A stretch of DNA of 64,000 bases from the NCBI RefSeq assembly GCF_004764705.1, contig NZ_SHLX01000008.1, positions 240,294-304,293 on the forward strand, read 5' to 3'. The translations under genes were made by a program, and so were the position numbers. Position 1 is the stretch's first letter. Each line of letters begins with the position of its first letter. Under the pieces are notes generated by a model. The model saw only the letters and a list, made by a program, of their open reading frames with translations. It was not told the DNA's origin and did no database searches. Source of the DNA: Paenibacillus cymbidii (lineage in GTDB: Bacteria > Bacillota > Bacilli > Paenibacillales > NBRC-103111). Shown here in pieces: positions 15,751-24,495 of the stretch.

Positions 15751-16590
15751 TTACTCTTCGCCCGTAGCGATCTGGTTGTCCGCATAGCTAATCCAATCGC
15801 TCCAACTCCCCGCATACAGCTTGACGGAGTTGAAACCCGCCTCGGTCAACGCCAGAACGTTCGAGCAAGCCGTCACGCCGGAGCCGCAGTACACGATGAA
15901 CTCCTCGGCTCCTTCAGCGTATACTGCGAACCGCTCGCGCAGCTGGTCGGCGGATTTCCAGGTGCCGTCGGCAGCGATGTTATCTTTCCAGAACAAATTC
16001 ACCGCACCCGGAATGTGTCCGGCGACCGCATCGATGGGCTCCGTTTCGCCGCGATAGCGCGGCGCTTCCCGCGAATCGATCAGGACGACGCCTTGCTGAT
16101 GCAGCTTCGCTTGCACTTGCGCAACGTCTGCGACCAGATCCGGCCGCAGCCGCGGTTCAAAATAAGCGGGCACTACGACCTTGCGATCGGCGGTAACCGG
16201 GAATCCGGCTTCTTGCCACGACTGGAATCCTTCGTCCAACACAAATACCGCTTCGTGCCCCAAATAACGCAGCATCCACCAAAACCGCGCAGCCATCGCT
16301 CCGCCTTGATCGTCATACGCGACAACTCGCGAGTCGTTGCCGATGCCCGCCTTGCGCACCGTTTGGACGAATGCATCGCGATCCGGTAGCGGTTGCCGTC
16401 CACCGAATGGACCAACCGGCCCGGATAGATCCCGCTCCAGGTCCAAGTAGACCGCACCCGGTATATGCGCCTCCAGATACGCCTCATATCCGGCTTCCCG
16501 CTCGCCAAGCTGAAACCGGCAATCGACGATGACGATATCCGGTTCAAACATTCGTGCAAGCAGCCATCTTTTCGAAACGATTGCTCCCAT
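15751..16590 (-). CDS. sseA: Thiosulfate/3-mercaptopyruvate sulfurtransferase
   Basis: Two-rhodanese-domain enzyme of 279 aa that transfers sulfane sulfur from 3-mercaptopyruvate or thiosulfate. The inactive N-terminal domain spans about 1-130 and contains HIPGAVYLDLERDLSG. The catalytic C-terminal domain has GHIPGAVNLFW and the active-site loop CGSGVTAC, with Cys near residue 236. The CGSGVTA loop is typical of mercaptopyruvate sulfurtransferases rather than CRKGVTA rhodaneses. It starts 16 nt after the stop of the upstream MarR gene, so the two are one operon. Confidence 0.92.
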   Translation of the reverse strand: MGAIVSKRWLLARMFEPDIVIVDCRFQLGEREAGYEAYLEAHIPGAVYLDLERDLSGPVGPFGGRQPLPDRDAFVQTVRKAGIGNDSRVVAYDDQGGAMAARFWWMLRYLGHEAVFVLDEGFQSWQEAGFPVTADRKVVVPAYFEPRLRPDLVADVAQVQAKLHQQGVVLIDSREAPRYRGETEPIDAVAGHIPGAVNLFWKDNIAADGTWKSADQLRERFAVYAEGAEEFIVYCGSGVTACSNVLALTEAGFNSVKLYAGSWSDWISYADNQIATGEE

Positions 16591-16606
16591 GTTCCATTAC
16601 CTCGCT

Positions 16607-17104
16607 TCAGTCTGAAGGTTCTCCCTTGACCATATCATCTCGTTTTTCAATCATCACTTGAAAAAATTTCAGGGTGGCCTGGATTTCTGACTCCGACAAT
16701 GAATTTAAAACCGTTATAAATCTTTCCTCTATCAATTTATGCATGGTGACATGCAATTCAAAAATCTTTTTGCCCTTGGGAGAGAGGGTAAAATAGACCT
16801 CTTTTTTATTATCAATCATCTGGCTTCGCTTGATAAAACCCTGTTGAAGTAGCTTATGGCTAATTTTTGAAATGCTGGCTTTGGATAAATTCATTTTTTC
16901 AGCGATCGACGTATTGTTAATCGGTTCATTGTTACCAATGCAGTCGATCACATGTACGCTTGTCAGATTGCTCGGAATGGCTGTTATGCCATGCAACTGC
17001 GCCAAGTCAGTAAACTCGCTGCTTTCTGCTGTAAACATTTGCTCGGTTAGATGGGCAAAGTGAAGGAAACGTTCGTACAACGTTCGCTTTAACCCCTCGG
17101 ACAT
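16607..17104 (-). CDS. MarR family transcriptional regulator
   Basis: Winged-helix regulator of 165 aa. The HTH segment INNTSIAEKMNLSKASISKISHKLLQQGFIKRSQMIDNKKEVYFTLSPKGK is typical of MarR proteins. The N-terminal ~35 residues are longer than usual. It is co-directional with the sulfurtransferase and diverges from the double nitroreductase at 17317 across a 212-nt intergenic region, the expected arrangement for a local repressor of both units. Confidence 0.88.
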   Translation of the reverse strand: MSEGLKRTLYERFLHFAHLTEQMFTAESSEFTDLAQLHGITAIPSNLTSVHVIDCIGNNEPINNTSIAEKMNLSKASISKISHKLLQQGFIKRSQMIDNKKEVYFTLSPKGKKIFELHVTMHKLIEERFITVLNSLSESEIQATLKFFQVMIEKRDDMVKGEPSD

Positions 17105-17200
17105 GATGATAACATCCCCTTTATATATTGTTCATCAGTAAATTATTTTATCATGCCCTTCCATAGGGATCAACCTTTAAATACCCGGTTTAAAAAGAAG

Positions 17201-17230
17201 TTGACAGCCACTACAATTGTATATTATAGT
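17201..17230 (+). promoter_or_regulatory. Sigma-A-type promoter of the nitroreductase gene
   Basis: TTGACA (17201-17206), an 18-nt spacer and TATAGT (17225-17230). The near-palindromic TTCAACGTTAAC just downstream (about 17232-17243) would sit at the transcription start and could be the MarR operator. Confidence 0.6.
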
Positions 17231-17316
17231 TTCAACGTTAACAATAATGCACGATGTGATCCGCATTACTCTTTTTAAGGCCAAAGCCTGTTTATTCTGC
17301 CACGGGAGGTAGGACT

Positions 17317-18342
17317 GTGAATTTTGCCAAAACGATAGCAGAACGCCGAACCATTCGCAAGTTTAAAGACGAGACCGTTCCATTCGAATTGTTGAATACC
17401 TTACTCAAGCAAGCTTCGAGCTTGTGGAAATCGGAGGAGCAGTCGCATTGGCGTTGCGTTTATTATGAGTCCGCAGCATCACGCTTGCGACTGGCAGAGA
17501 GTATGTTTGCCAAAGTAACAGGCAGCCAGCTTGGTAAATTTATTCCGTCAAAGCTAACGGACTTTCTTACAAAATCCGTTCTGAGCACGCCGGTTCACCT
17601 GGTTTTTATTGCGGAATCTGCAGCCAATCGGCGACAGTGTGACGAAAATTATGCCGCCGTCTGCAGCATCATGCAGAACCTTCAATTGCTTGGCTGGGAA
17701 AACGGTTTGGGGATGCTCTGGTACACGGATCCCATGCTGAACTATCCGTCATTTTTTAATGAGATCGGCCTGAAGGTTGGGGAAAAGTTTGCCGGCATCT
17801 TAAATATCGGCTACTTTGACAGGTCGCCTAAAGCCCGAAAAAGGACACCAGCGGAACAAAACTGGACAGAATTCATGACCGATACCAAACCGCGTATAAA
17901 TACGAATGACCATTATGTATCTTCTCCAGACATCTTGGAAATAGTAAATATCGCTGTTTGGGCACCAAATGACGGCCTTCGTGAACCATGGCGTTTTATT
18001 TATGTAACCGATCCAGAATCAGTAGCCAAACTCCAGCCTTCACCTGCCAATACTTCGCCGTCATTTCTGATCGTAGTGGCAAAAAAAGAAGCTGACCCGC
18101 ACAAACAGGAAGAAGATTATGCAGCAGTATGCTGCTTGATACAAAACTTTCAATTGTTGGCCAGCTGTAAAGGCTGGTATGTTCGTCGCACCATTCCGGA
18201 ATGGGTATATGAGCGAAGGCTGCCTATCCCACTTAATTTAGATCCGCAAGAGCGAACGTTAGCTGTGCTGGAAGTTGGGACAGCGGAGCAAATTCCATCT
18301 TCGTCCTCCACTCCCTCAACATTAAATGTAATACGCCTTTGA
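17317..18342 (+). CDS. Tandem nitroreductase-family protein
   Basis: Protein of 341 aa made of two nitroreductase-like modules. The first (residues 1-180) begins FAKTIAERRTIRKFKDETVPFELLNTLLKQAS and includes a complete-looking fold with NYAAVCSIMQNLQLLGWENGLGMLWYT. The second (about 200-325) begins ILEIVNIAVWAPNDGLREPWRFIYVTD and is shorter, with DYAAVCCLIQNFQLLASCKGWYVR. FMN-dependent nitroreductases normally dimerise, so this fusion may form an intramolecular pair. Start is GTG 17317 with GGGAGGTAG upstream. A MarR regulator diverges from it, consistent with induction by a toxic aromatic or quinone. Substrate is unknown. Confidence 0.82.
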   Translation: MNFAKTIAERRTIRKFKDETVPFELLNTLLKQASSLWKSEEQSHWRCVYYESAASRLRLAESMFAKVTGSQLGKFIPSKLTDFLTKSVLSTPVHLVFIAESAANRRQCDENYAAVCSIMQNLQLLGWENGLGMLWYTDPMLNYPSFFNEIGLKVGEKFAGILNIGYFDRSPKARKRTPAEQNWTEFMTDTKPRINTNDHYVSSPDILEIVNIAVWAPNDGLREPWRFIYVTDPESVAKLQPSPANTSPSFLIVVAKKEADPHKQEEDYAAVCCLIQNFQLLASCKGWYVRRTIPEWVYERRLPIPLNLDPQERTLAVLEVGTAEQIPSSSSTPSTLNVIRL

Positions 18343-18353
18343 AAAAAATGAAA

Positions 18354-18401
18354 AACACCGCTCCTTTACTGGTTTGCGAAAACCAATAAATAAGCGGTGT
18401 T
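18354..18401. terminator. Terminator hairpin between nitroreductase and spo0A
   Basis: AACACCGCT (18354-18362) pairs with AGCGGTGTT (18393-18401). A nested GGTTT/AAACC stem lies inside. It lies between the convergent ends of the nitroreductase gene (+) and spo0A (-). An A-rich run (gaaaaaaatgaaaaa) on the left becomes a U-rich tail for the minus-strand transcript. Confidence 0.7.
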
Positions 18402-18440
18402 CGTTACCTTCCCCTTATCCCGTCAGCACTTTCCCCCGTC

Positions 18441-19247
18441 TCAGCTCACCTTATGCTCGATCCGCAGCTTGTCCGCAACCATCGCGATAAACTCGCTATT
18501 CGTGGGTTTCGACTTCGAGATGTTGATCGTATACCCGAACAGATGCGAAATGCTGTCGATGTTGCCGCGCGTCCAAGCGACTTCGATCGCGTGGCGGATG
18601 GCGCGTTCGACGCGGCTCGGCGTCGTTTTGTAATGTTCGGCGATCGACGGGTACAGCGTCTTCGTAATCGCGCCAAGTATTTCGATGTTGTTGTAAACCA
18701 TCGTAATCGCTTCGCGCAAATATTGATATCCTTTGATATGCGCCGGCACGCCGATTTCGTGGATGATGCTCGTAATATTCGCGTCCAGGTTGCGCCCCTT
18801 CGACAGCGGCACGACATTGGCTTTGTGCGACGATGAGAAAGACGACGAAGCGACCGACTGCGCACCGCCGCCAACCAACTGGCGGATCCGGTTCGTCAGT
18901 ACTTCCATATCGAACGGCTTTAATATGTAATATGCGGCACCGAGCTGTACGGCTTTCTGCGTGATCGTTTCCTGCCCGAAAGCAGTCAGCATGATGATCT
19001 TCGGCTGCGGCGACAGGTTCATCTCGCGGAGGCGCTCCAGCACGCCCAAACCGTCAAGGTGCGGCATGATGATGTCGAGGATCAGAACATCGGGTACACG
19101 CTTGCTCTGCTCGATAAAACGCAGCACTTCATTGCCGTTATAAGCTACCCCCATTACTTCCATGTCCGTTTGATCATCGATAAACTCCGATAATAAGCTC
19201 GTAAATTCTCGGTTGTCATCGGCAAGCAAGACTTCGATTTTCTGCAA
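18441..19247 (-). CDS. spo0A: Sporulation master regulator Spo0A
   Basis: Response regulator that, once phosphorylated, turns on early sporulation genes. It has about 268 aa. The receiver domain (1-120) has the acidic pair in LLADDN, the phosphoacceptor Asp in [12 protein letters not shown], Thr in MLTAF and Lys in ILKPF. The C-terminal Spo0A DNA-binding domain ends [41 protein letters not shown] place the start at TTG 19247, giving (M)[11 protein letters not shown], because AAGGAGG lies 8 nt upstream; ATG 19253 is only 2 nt from that site and GTG 19301 has none. Three Spo0A-type boxes upstream indicate autoregulation. Confidence 0.97.
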   Translation of the reverse strand: MQKIEVLLADDNREFTSLLSEFIDDQTDMEVMGVAYNGNEVLRFIEQSKRVPDVLILDIIMPHLDGLGVLERLREMNLSPQPKIIMLTAFGQETITQKAVQLGAAYYILKPFDMEVLTNRIRQLVGGGAQSVASSSFSSSHKANVVPLSKGRNLDANITSIIHEIGVPAHIKGYQYLREAITMVYNNIEILGAITKTLYPSIAEHYKTTPSRVERAIRHAIEVAWTRGNIDSISHLFGYTINISKSKPTNSEFIAMVADKLRIEHKVS

Positions 19248-19293
19248 TTTCATATCCTCCTTGAACGGGTTGTTGACTTCCTGATGTTTCCTT

Positions 19294-19402
19294 TTCGACA
19301 CCCCCTATTCGAATTCCTCCTGTCGAAAATTATTTTTCTTTATTTTTTTTTGGTTTTGTTTTATAATGAATAATTTGCCTTATGTTTCAACAATTTTCGA
19401 CA
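19294..19402 (-). promoter_or_regulatory. Three 0A boxes upstream of spo0A
   Basis: The 7-mer TGTCGAA, core of the Spo0A-binding 0A box, occurs three times in the 19248-19457 gap: on the minus strand at 19294-19300 and 19396-19402 and on the plus strand at 19321-19327. A TTGAAA / ATTATA pair (17-nt spacer) on the minus strand between the boxes could be a promoter. Confidence 0.65.
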
Positions 19403-19457
19403 AAAGCATCAAGGACTACAGTTATACACAATCCCCCAATACGAAAAGAACCGAAGG

Positions 19458-20792
19458 CTAACTCGCCTTCAGCTCTTTCTGCGGCTTGTCCGCCGCTAAA
19501 ATGCCGGCGTCCTGCAGCATCCACTCGATAAAACAGCCATAGCCGGAGGTGGGGTCATTGACGAATACGTGCGTGACGGCACCAATCAGCTTGCCATTCT
19601 GGATAATTGGGCTGCCGCTCATGCCTTGTACGATGCCGCCCGTTTTCTCCAGCAGCCGCGGATCGGTAATTTTGATCACGAGCCCCTTGGTTGCCGGATA
19701 CTCCTGTTTGGCGATATGCGTAATTTCGATCGTAAACTTCTCGACTTTCTGCCCGCCAATCACCGTGTAAATTTCCGCCGGACCTTCCTTCACTTCTTCT
19801 GCAAAAGCGACCGGGATCGCCTGTCCGTCCACGCCGTGCTCCGGCGCTTCGGGCATGCGTCCGAATATGCCGAACGGGGTGTTCTTTTCAATATTGCCCA
19901 GCACGCCTTTGTTGAACTGCGCCCGCTTCTCGCCGGGTTCGCCGTTTTGGCTTTTGGAAATGGAAGTAACATTGGAATGAACGATTTCGCCGCTGCCGAC
20001 AACGATCGGCGTTTGGGTGTCCATATCGGTAATGATATGACCGAGGGCGCCGTACATGCCTTGCTCGGGGGCGTAGAACGTCAACGTACCGACGCCGGCA
20101 GCCGAGTCGCGAATGTACAGCCCGAGGCGATACATCTTGTCCGTCTTGTCGTAAGCAGGCCTCAGCTGCAGCTTCAGCTTCTGATCGCCGCGCATAATGG
20201 ACAATTCCAGCGCTCTTCCCTGTTCGCCCGCCTTGGCCGCAAGCTCGGACACTTTGGATACATCATTCAACGGTTTTCCGTCAATGCTTACAATAAGGTC
20301 GCCCACTTGCACCCGCGCCTCTTCGCCGGGCGATGTTTTGCGATCGTCCTGGACGGTGACCATATGATGGCCAACGACGAGAATACCCGCCGATTTCAAT
20401 TTGACGCCGATCGTTTGCCCGCCGGGAACAACTTTCAAATCGGGCATGACGCTGACTTTTACAGTCTTGTACGGAATTTTGCCGAACAGCTTCACTTTCA
20501 TTTCCGTCTGTCCCGACTGTTCGCTCTGCAGCGCGATCGGATGCTTCAAGTTGATTTTGAAGGTCGGATCGGCCGAACCGTTCACATGGACAATGTCCGG
20601 ATCCTTCACCGTCACGCTGGCTCCTACCGGCATGGACAGCTGCAGCAGCTTGCCTTGTCCGGAAAACAGGCGCAATTCGTGCGGGAAAGTGGCAAAACAA
20701 CGAAACGGCGCGGAGAAACAGGCCAAACAAAGAAAGAAGACGAGCATTAGGCCAATCCATCGTTTGCGGTTCTCGGAGGTCAAGCCATTCAC
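19458..20792 (-). CDS. spoIVB: SpoIVB peptidase
   Basis: Forespore serine peptidase that signals to the mother cell by cleaving SpoIVFA, leading to sigma-K activation. It has 444 aa. An N-terminal membrane anchor (WIGLMLVFFLCLACFSAPF) is followed by a PDZ domain (about 120-210; VQVGDLIVSIDGKPLNDVS) and the S55 peptidase domain. The catalytic His lies in GALGHIITD and the catalytic Ser in IVQGMSGSPI. The GTG start at 20792 follows AAGGGAGC closely. Its position between recN and spo0A is conserved in endospore formers. Confidence 0.96.
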   Translation of the reverse strand: MNGLTSENRKRWIGLMLVFFLCLACFSAPFRCFATFPHELRLFSGQGKLLQLSMPVGASVTVKDPDIVHVNGSADPTFKINLKHPIALQSEQSGQTEMKVKLFGKIPYKTVKVSVMPDLKVVPGGQTIGVKLKSAGILVVGHHMVTVQDDRKTSPGEEARVQVGDLIVSIDGKPLNDVSKVSELAAKAGEQGRALELSIMRGDQKLKLQLRPAYDKTDKMYRLGLYIRDSAAGVGTLTFYAPEQGMYGALGHIITDMDTQTPIVVGSGEIVHSNVTSISKSQNGEPGEKRAQFNKGVLGNIEKNTPFGIFGRMPEAPEHGVDGQAIPVAFAEEVKEGPAEIYTVIGGQKVEKFTIEITHIAKQEYPATKGLVIKITDPRLLEKTGGIVQGMSGSPIIQNGKLIGAVTHVFVNDPTSGYGCFIEWMLQDAGILAADKPQKELKAS

Positions 20793-20900
20793 GCTCCCTT
20801 AGCTGCTGTGCCCGACGAAAAAGTTCGTCAAAAGCGTACCTTTACGTTACCCCCGCCCGTTTTGTTTTATGACAGTAAATCATGTCACGCTTCGGCCTTA

Positions 20901-22631
20901 TTACGCGGGAAAAGCTTTCTTTTCCTTGGCCAAATCGAGCATTTCCTCCGCATGGCGCCGCGTGGTGCCGGTTACTTCGACGCCCCCCAGCATCCGCGCC
21001 AACTCGGCGATACGTTCCGCTTCGTCCAGATCCTCGACCCGCGTAAACGTACGACCGTCCTCAACTTGCTTGCGGATGGCGTAATGCGTGTCCGCCATGC
21101 AGGCCACCTGAGGCAAATGGGTGATCGAAAACACCTGGCACGATGCGGACAACCGCGACAGCTTCTCGGCGATCGCTTGTGCGGCGCGGCCGCTGACTCC
21201 CGTATCGACTTCGTCGAATACGAGCACCGGAATCCGGTCCACCTTGGCGAAGATCGCCTTCATCGCCAGCATGATGCGCGACAGTTCGCCGCCGGAGGCG
21301 ATTTTCGCCAACGGACGAAGCGGTTCGCCCGGGTTCGGCGAAATCAGAAACTCCACCTGGTCGCAGCCGTTCTTCGTCAGTTTGGCCGGTACGCCGCCGA
21401 TTTCCGGTCCGCGGCTGTCGACGATCGTATCGACCTGCACGACCAGCCTTGTCCGCTCCATGTGCAAATCGCGCAGCTCGCGTTCAATTGAAGCGCCCAG
21501 TTCGGCGGCGCATTCGCGGCGAAGCGCGGACAGCTTGGCCGCCGCCGCGGCAAGAAGCTCGCGTTCGACAGCCGCTTCCTGTTCGAGTTGCTTCAATAAA
21601 TCGTCCTTGTTGTCGATCAACGCAAGCTCCTGCTCGATCGTTTGCAAGTACGCCAAAATATCGGCTACCGTCTCCCCGTATTTGCGGCGGAAGCCGGCCA
21701 ACACGTCAAGCCGCCGTTCGATCGCATCGAGGCGTGCCGGATTAAATTCGATCTGCTCCTGGTAATCGCGCAGTTGAAACGCCGCGTCCTCCAGCTGGTA
21801 AAAAGCCGACTGCATCTGCTCGGCAAGCGGCTGCAGCACGCCCGGGTCGTAATTCGCCACATCGCGAAGGCGCTGCGTCGCCTTATTGATCGAGTCGAGC
21901 CCCTTGCCGCCGTCGAACAAGGCACGATAAGCGCCGTCCACGTTTCCGGCCAGTTTTTCCGCATTGGCTAGTTTGCGCCGTTCTTCCAGAAGCGATTCAT
22001 CTTCGTTCGGCTTTAATTTCGCCGCGGCGATTTCGTCCGCCTGGAAGCGGTACAAGTCGACTTTCTGCAGCGCTTGTTTGCTCGTCTCCTGCAGCTCCTG
22101 CAGCCGCTTCTGCACGGCGGAATACCGCTCGAACACGCCGTCGTATTCGCGCCTTGCTTCGGCAATACGCACGCCGCCGTACAGGTCGAGCCAATGCAGA
22201 TGCTCTTCGGGTCGCAGCAGCGACTGGTGCTCATGCTGGCCGTGGATGTTGACGAGCCGCTCGCCAACTTCGCGCAGCATCGTCAAATTGACGATTTGGC
22301 CGTTGATGCGGCATGTGCTTTTTCCTTGCGCCGTCATTTCGCGGCGGATGACGAGCTGGTCGCCTTCCGCAGCGGAGATGCCGAGCCCGGCTAGCGTCTC
22401 CCCCACAGGATGGCCGACCGGCACATCGAACAGTGCCTCGATTTCCGCCTTGTCGCAGCCGTGGCGCACCAACTCCGACGAACCTCTGCCCCCGATCACA
22501 AGACCGAGCGCGTCGATAATAATCGACTTGCCCGCTCCGGTTTCCCCGGTCAACACGTGAAAGCCGCTGCGCATCGACAAGCGCACCGACTCGATGACCG
22601 CCAAGTGGCGGATTGCCAATTCAACCAACAT
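20901..22631 (-). CDS. recN: DNA repair protein RecN
   Basis: SMC-like ATPase that acts early at double-strand breaks. It has 576 aa. Walker A is GETGAGKS near residue 33, a central coiled-coil region runs about 160-370, the ABC signature reads ASGGELSRIML, and Walker B is LVFDEVDTGVSG. I use ATG 22631, with GGGGGGAAC seven nt upstream, rather than the Met at 22646. It begins 47 nt after argR and precedes spoIVB. Confidence 0.96.
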   Translation of the reverse strand: MLVELAIRHLAVIESVRLSMRSGFHVLTGETGAGKSIIIDALGLVIGGRGSSELVRHGCDKAEIEALFDVPVGHPVGETLAGLGISAAEGDQLVIRREMTAQGKSTCRINGQIVNLTMLREVGERLVNIHGQHEHQSLLRPEEHLHWLDLYGGVRIAEARREYDGVFERYSAVQKRLQELQETSKQALQKVDLYRFQADEIAAAKLKPNEDESLLEERRKLANAEKLAGNVDGAYRALFDGGKGLDSINKATQRLRDVANYDPGVLQPLAEQMQSAFYQLEDAAFQLRDYQEQIEFNPARLDAIERRLDVLAGFRRKYGETVADILAYLQTIEQELALIDNKDDLLKQLEQEAAVERELLAAAAAKLSALRRECAAELGASIERELRDLHMERTRLVVQVDTIVDSRGPEIGGVPAKLTKNGCDQVEFLISPNPGEPLRPLAKIASGGELSRIMLAMKAIFAKVDRIPVLVFDEVDTGVSGRAAQAIAEKLSRLSASCQVFSITHLPQVACMADTHYAIRKQVEDGRTFTRVEDLDEAERIAELARMLGGVEVTGTTRRHAEEMLDLAKEKKAFPA

Positions 22632-22677
22632 GAATGTTCCCCCCATTCATTCGCTGCTGTGCGATAAAGTTCATGAC

Positions 22678-23127
22678 TTAAGCGATCATCGCCATAATTT
22701 GTTCCACGACCTGCTCGCTGTTCTGCTTGGTACGGCAAATAATCAGGATCGTATCGTCGCCGCAAATGGTACCCATCACTTCCGGCCATTCCAGATTGTC
22801 GATCAGCGCGCCGATCGCGTTCGCCGTGCCGGGCATACATTTCATCACGATCAAATTGTCCGTGTAATCGATGCTGATAAAATGGTCGCTGAGCGCCCGC
22901 TTCAGCCGGTGCACCGGATTGAACCGTTGCTCCGCGGGCAAGGCGTATTTGTAGCGCCCGTCCGCTAGCGGCGTCTTGATCAGATGAAGCTCTTTAATAT
23001 CGCGCGACACGGTCGCCTGGGTCACATGAAAACCGGCGCTGCGCAGCGCGTCAACCAGCTCGTCCTGTGTTTCGATTTCGCCGGCGGTCAGTATTTCCCT
23101 GATTTTGATATGGCGTTGCCCTTTCAT
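22678..23127 (-). CDS. argR: Arginine repressor ArgR/AhrC
   Basis: Hexameric arginine-responsive regulator of 149 aa. The N-terminal winged helix ([47 protein letters not shown]) includes the SR motif in QATVSRDI. The C-terminal arginine-binding/oligomerisation domain ends [29 protein letters not shown], with GT-GDDT as the ligand motif. Its ATG overlaps the stop of the upstream gene (ATGA). Confidence 0.96.
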   Translation of the reverse strand: MKGQRHIKIREILTAGEIETQDELVDALRSAGFHVTQATVSRDIKELHLIKTPLADGRYKYALPAEQRFNPVHRLKRALSDHFISIDYTDNLIVMKCMPGTANAIGALIDNLEWPEVMGTICGDDTILIICRTKQNSEQVVEQIMAMIA

Positions 23128-23591
23128 CGAATCGACACCTCACCTTGAATGTGAAACCGGTACGTATGGATCGTCCGCAACAGCGGATCGACATAAACGA
23201 TGCCGGCTGCGTCCGGATACAGCAAATGATAGACGAGCAGGTGGTCGCGCACGCCGCTGCCCGTCATGTCGAGCGGCTTGCGTTCGCGCGCCACTTTGAC
23301 GACGTACACGCCGTCCTCCCGGGAGGCAAAATGGTCGACGAACAACCGGCTCTGCAGCTCGTCTTCCTCGTTAACGGTGATGCGAATCGACACTTTGCGC
23401 TTCTGCGTCAGCACCTCGAAGCCCGACTCCTCCAGCAACGCCACCGCGTCGGTGACGACGATTTCGCTGTCGGGACGCACGCTGAGCCGAAGCGTCGGAG
23501 GCTTGAGCAGCCATTTGCGCACGTAATAGCCGCCCCAAAATACGCTTGCCACAATAAGCAGAACCATGACCAAATTGTCGCCGTACTGCAT
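23124..23591 (-). CDS. Hypothetical membrane-anchored protein upstream of argR
   Basis: Protein of about 155 aa. One N-terminal transmembrane helix ([19 protein letters not shown]) is followed by a soluble domain (about 30-155) with no motif I recognise. I prefer ATG 23591, preceded by GGGGTGAT; the longer frame to 23630 has no ribosome site. It overlaps argR by four bases, so translation is coupled. Small proteins of this kind occur between tlyA and argR in related genomes; function is unknown. Confidence 0.8.
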   Translation of the reverse strand: MQYGDNLVMVLLIVASVFWGGYYVRKWLLKPPTLRLSVRPDSEIVVTDAVALLEESGFEVLTQKRKVSIRITVNEEDELQSRLFVDHFASREDGVYVVKVARERKPLDMTGSGVRDHLLVYHLLYPDAAGIVYVDPLLRTIHTYRFHIQGEVSIR

Positions 23592-23655
23592 ATCCGCATC
23601 ACCCCGGGTATAACTTCGCGCCGGAGGCAAAAAAATCCTTTTTACGGGGATAGAT

Positions 23656-24492
23656 TCAAACCGATCCGCCGCTGAATGTGCGAGAAGCTTCTTTCACAAC
23701 CGCTTCAATCGCTCCGTTATCGGGAGTGGCGAGCTCGCCATCCGGCGTACCGACCGTCCAGCAGGCGAGAAATTCGATATTGCCTTCGCCGCCGGTAATC
23801 GGCGAAAACGTCAAACCGCGGAGAACAAGACCGATTTCGCCGGCAAAAGCAAGCACGCTCCGCAGCACTTCACGATGCACGGCATGGTCGCGCACGACGC
23901 CGGACTTGCCGACCTTGTCCCGCCCGGCTTCGAACTGCGGCTTGATCAGCGCCACGATGGCGCTTCCCGGAGCAAGCAGCGGCAGCAGCGGCGGCAAAAT
24001 GAGCTGCAGCGAAATAAACGACACGTCGATCGACGCCAGCGTCGGCACCGGTCCTTGCAGATCGGCCGGCTGCAAATAGCGGAAATTCGTCCGCTCCATC
24101 ACGCAGACGCGCGGATCGCTCCGCAGCGACCAGTCGAGCTGGTTGTAGCCGACATCGATCGCATATATATAAGAAGCGCCGTGCTGCAGAGCGCAATCGG
24201 TGAACCCGCCCGTCGAAGCGCCGATGTCGACCATCACCGCTCCCGCCGCATCGATGGCAAAATGCTTCAACGCCTTCTCCAGCTTCAGTCCGCCGCGGCT
24301 GACATACGGATGCGGCGCTCCCTTGACGGAAAGCGCCGCGGTGCGGGGAAGCTTCGTCCCCGGTTTATCGATTTGTTCGGTGCCGGCATAAACGAGCCCC
24401 GCCATAATTGCGGCCTTCGCTTTCTCCCGGCTTTCGTAATAGCCTTGCTCCACCAGCATGACGTCGATCCGTTCTTTCTCCATCGCCGCCAT
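23656..24492 (-). CDS. tlyA: TlyA family RNA 2'-O-methyltransferase
   Basis: SAM-dependent rRNA methyltransferase of 278 aa, called hemolysin A/YqxC in older annotations. Residues 7-70 form an S4 RNA-binding domain (RIDVMLVEQGYYESREKAKAAIMAGLVYAG). The FtsJ-like methyltransferase domain follows, with SAM motif MVDIGASTGGFTDCAL and the Lys of ALIKPQFEAG. It begins 3 nt after dxs ends. TlyA proteins methylate 23S (and in some species 16S) rRNA; which one here is not known. Confidence 0.93.
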   Translation of the reverse strand: MAAMEKERIDVMLVEQGYYESREKAKAAIMAGLVYAGTEQIDKPGTKLPRTAALSVKGAPHPYVSRGGLKLEKALKHFAIDAAGAVMVDIGASTGGFTDCALQHGASYIYAIDVGYNQLDWSLRSDPRVCVMERTNFRYLQPADLQGPVPTLASIDVSFISLQLILPPLLPLLAPGSAIVALIKPQFEAGRDKVGKSGVVRDHAVHREVLRSVLAFAGEIGLVLRGLTFSPITGGEGNIEFLACWTVGTPDGELATPDNGAIEAVVKEASRTFSGGSV

Positions 24493-24495
24493 CCG

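Noticed and set aside
19458..19460. Selenocysteine or readthrough at gene ends near SelA-like gene
   Set aside because: The SelA-like gene is of the amino-sugar type and no in-frame UGA with a following hairpin was seen in nearby genes.
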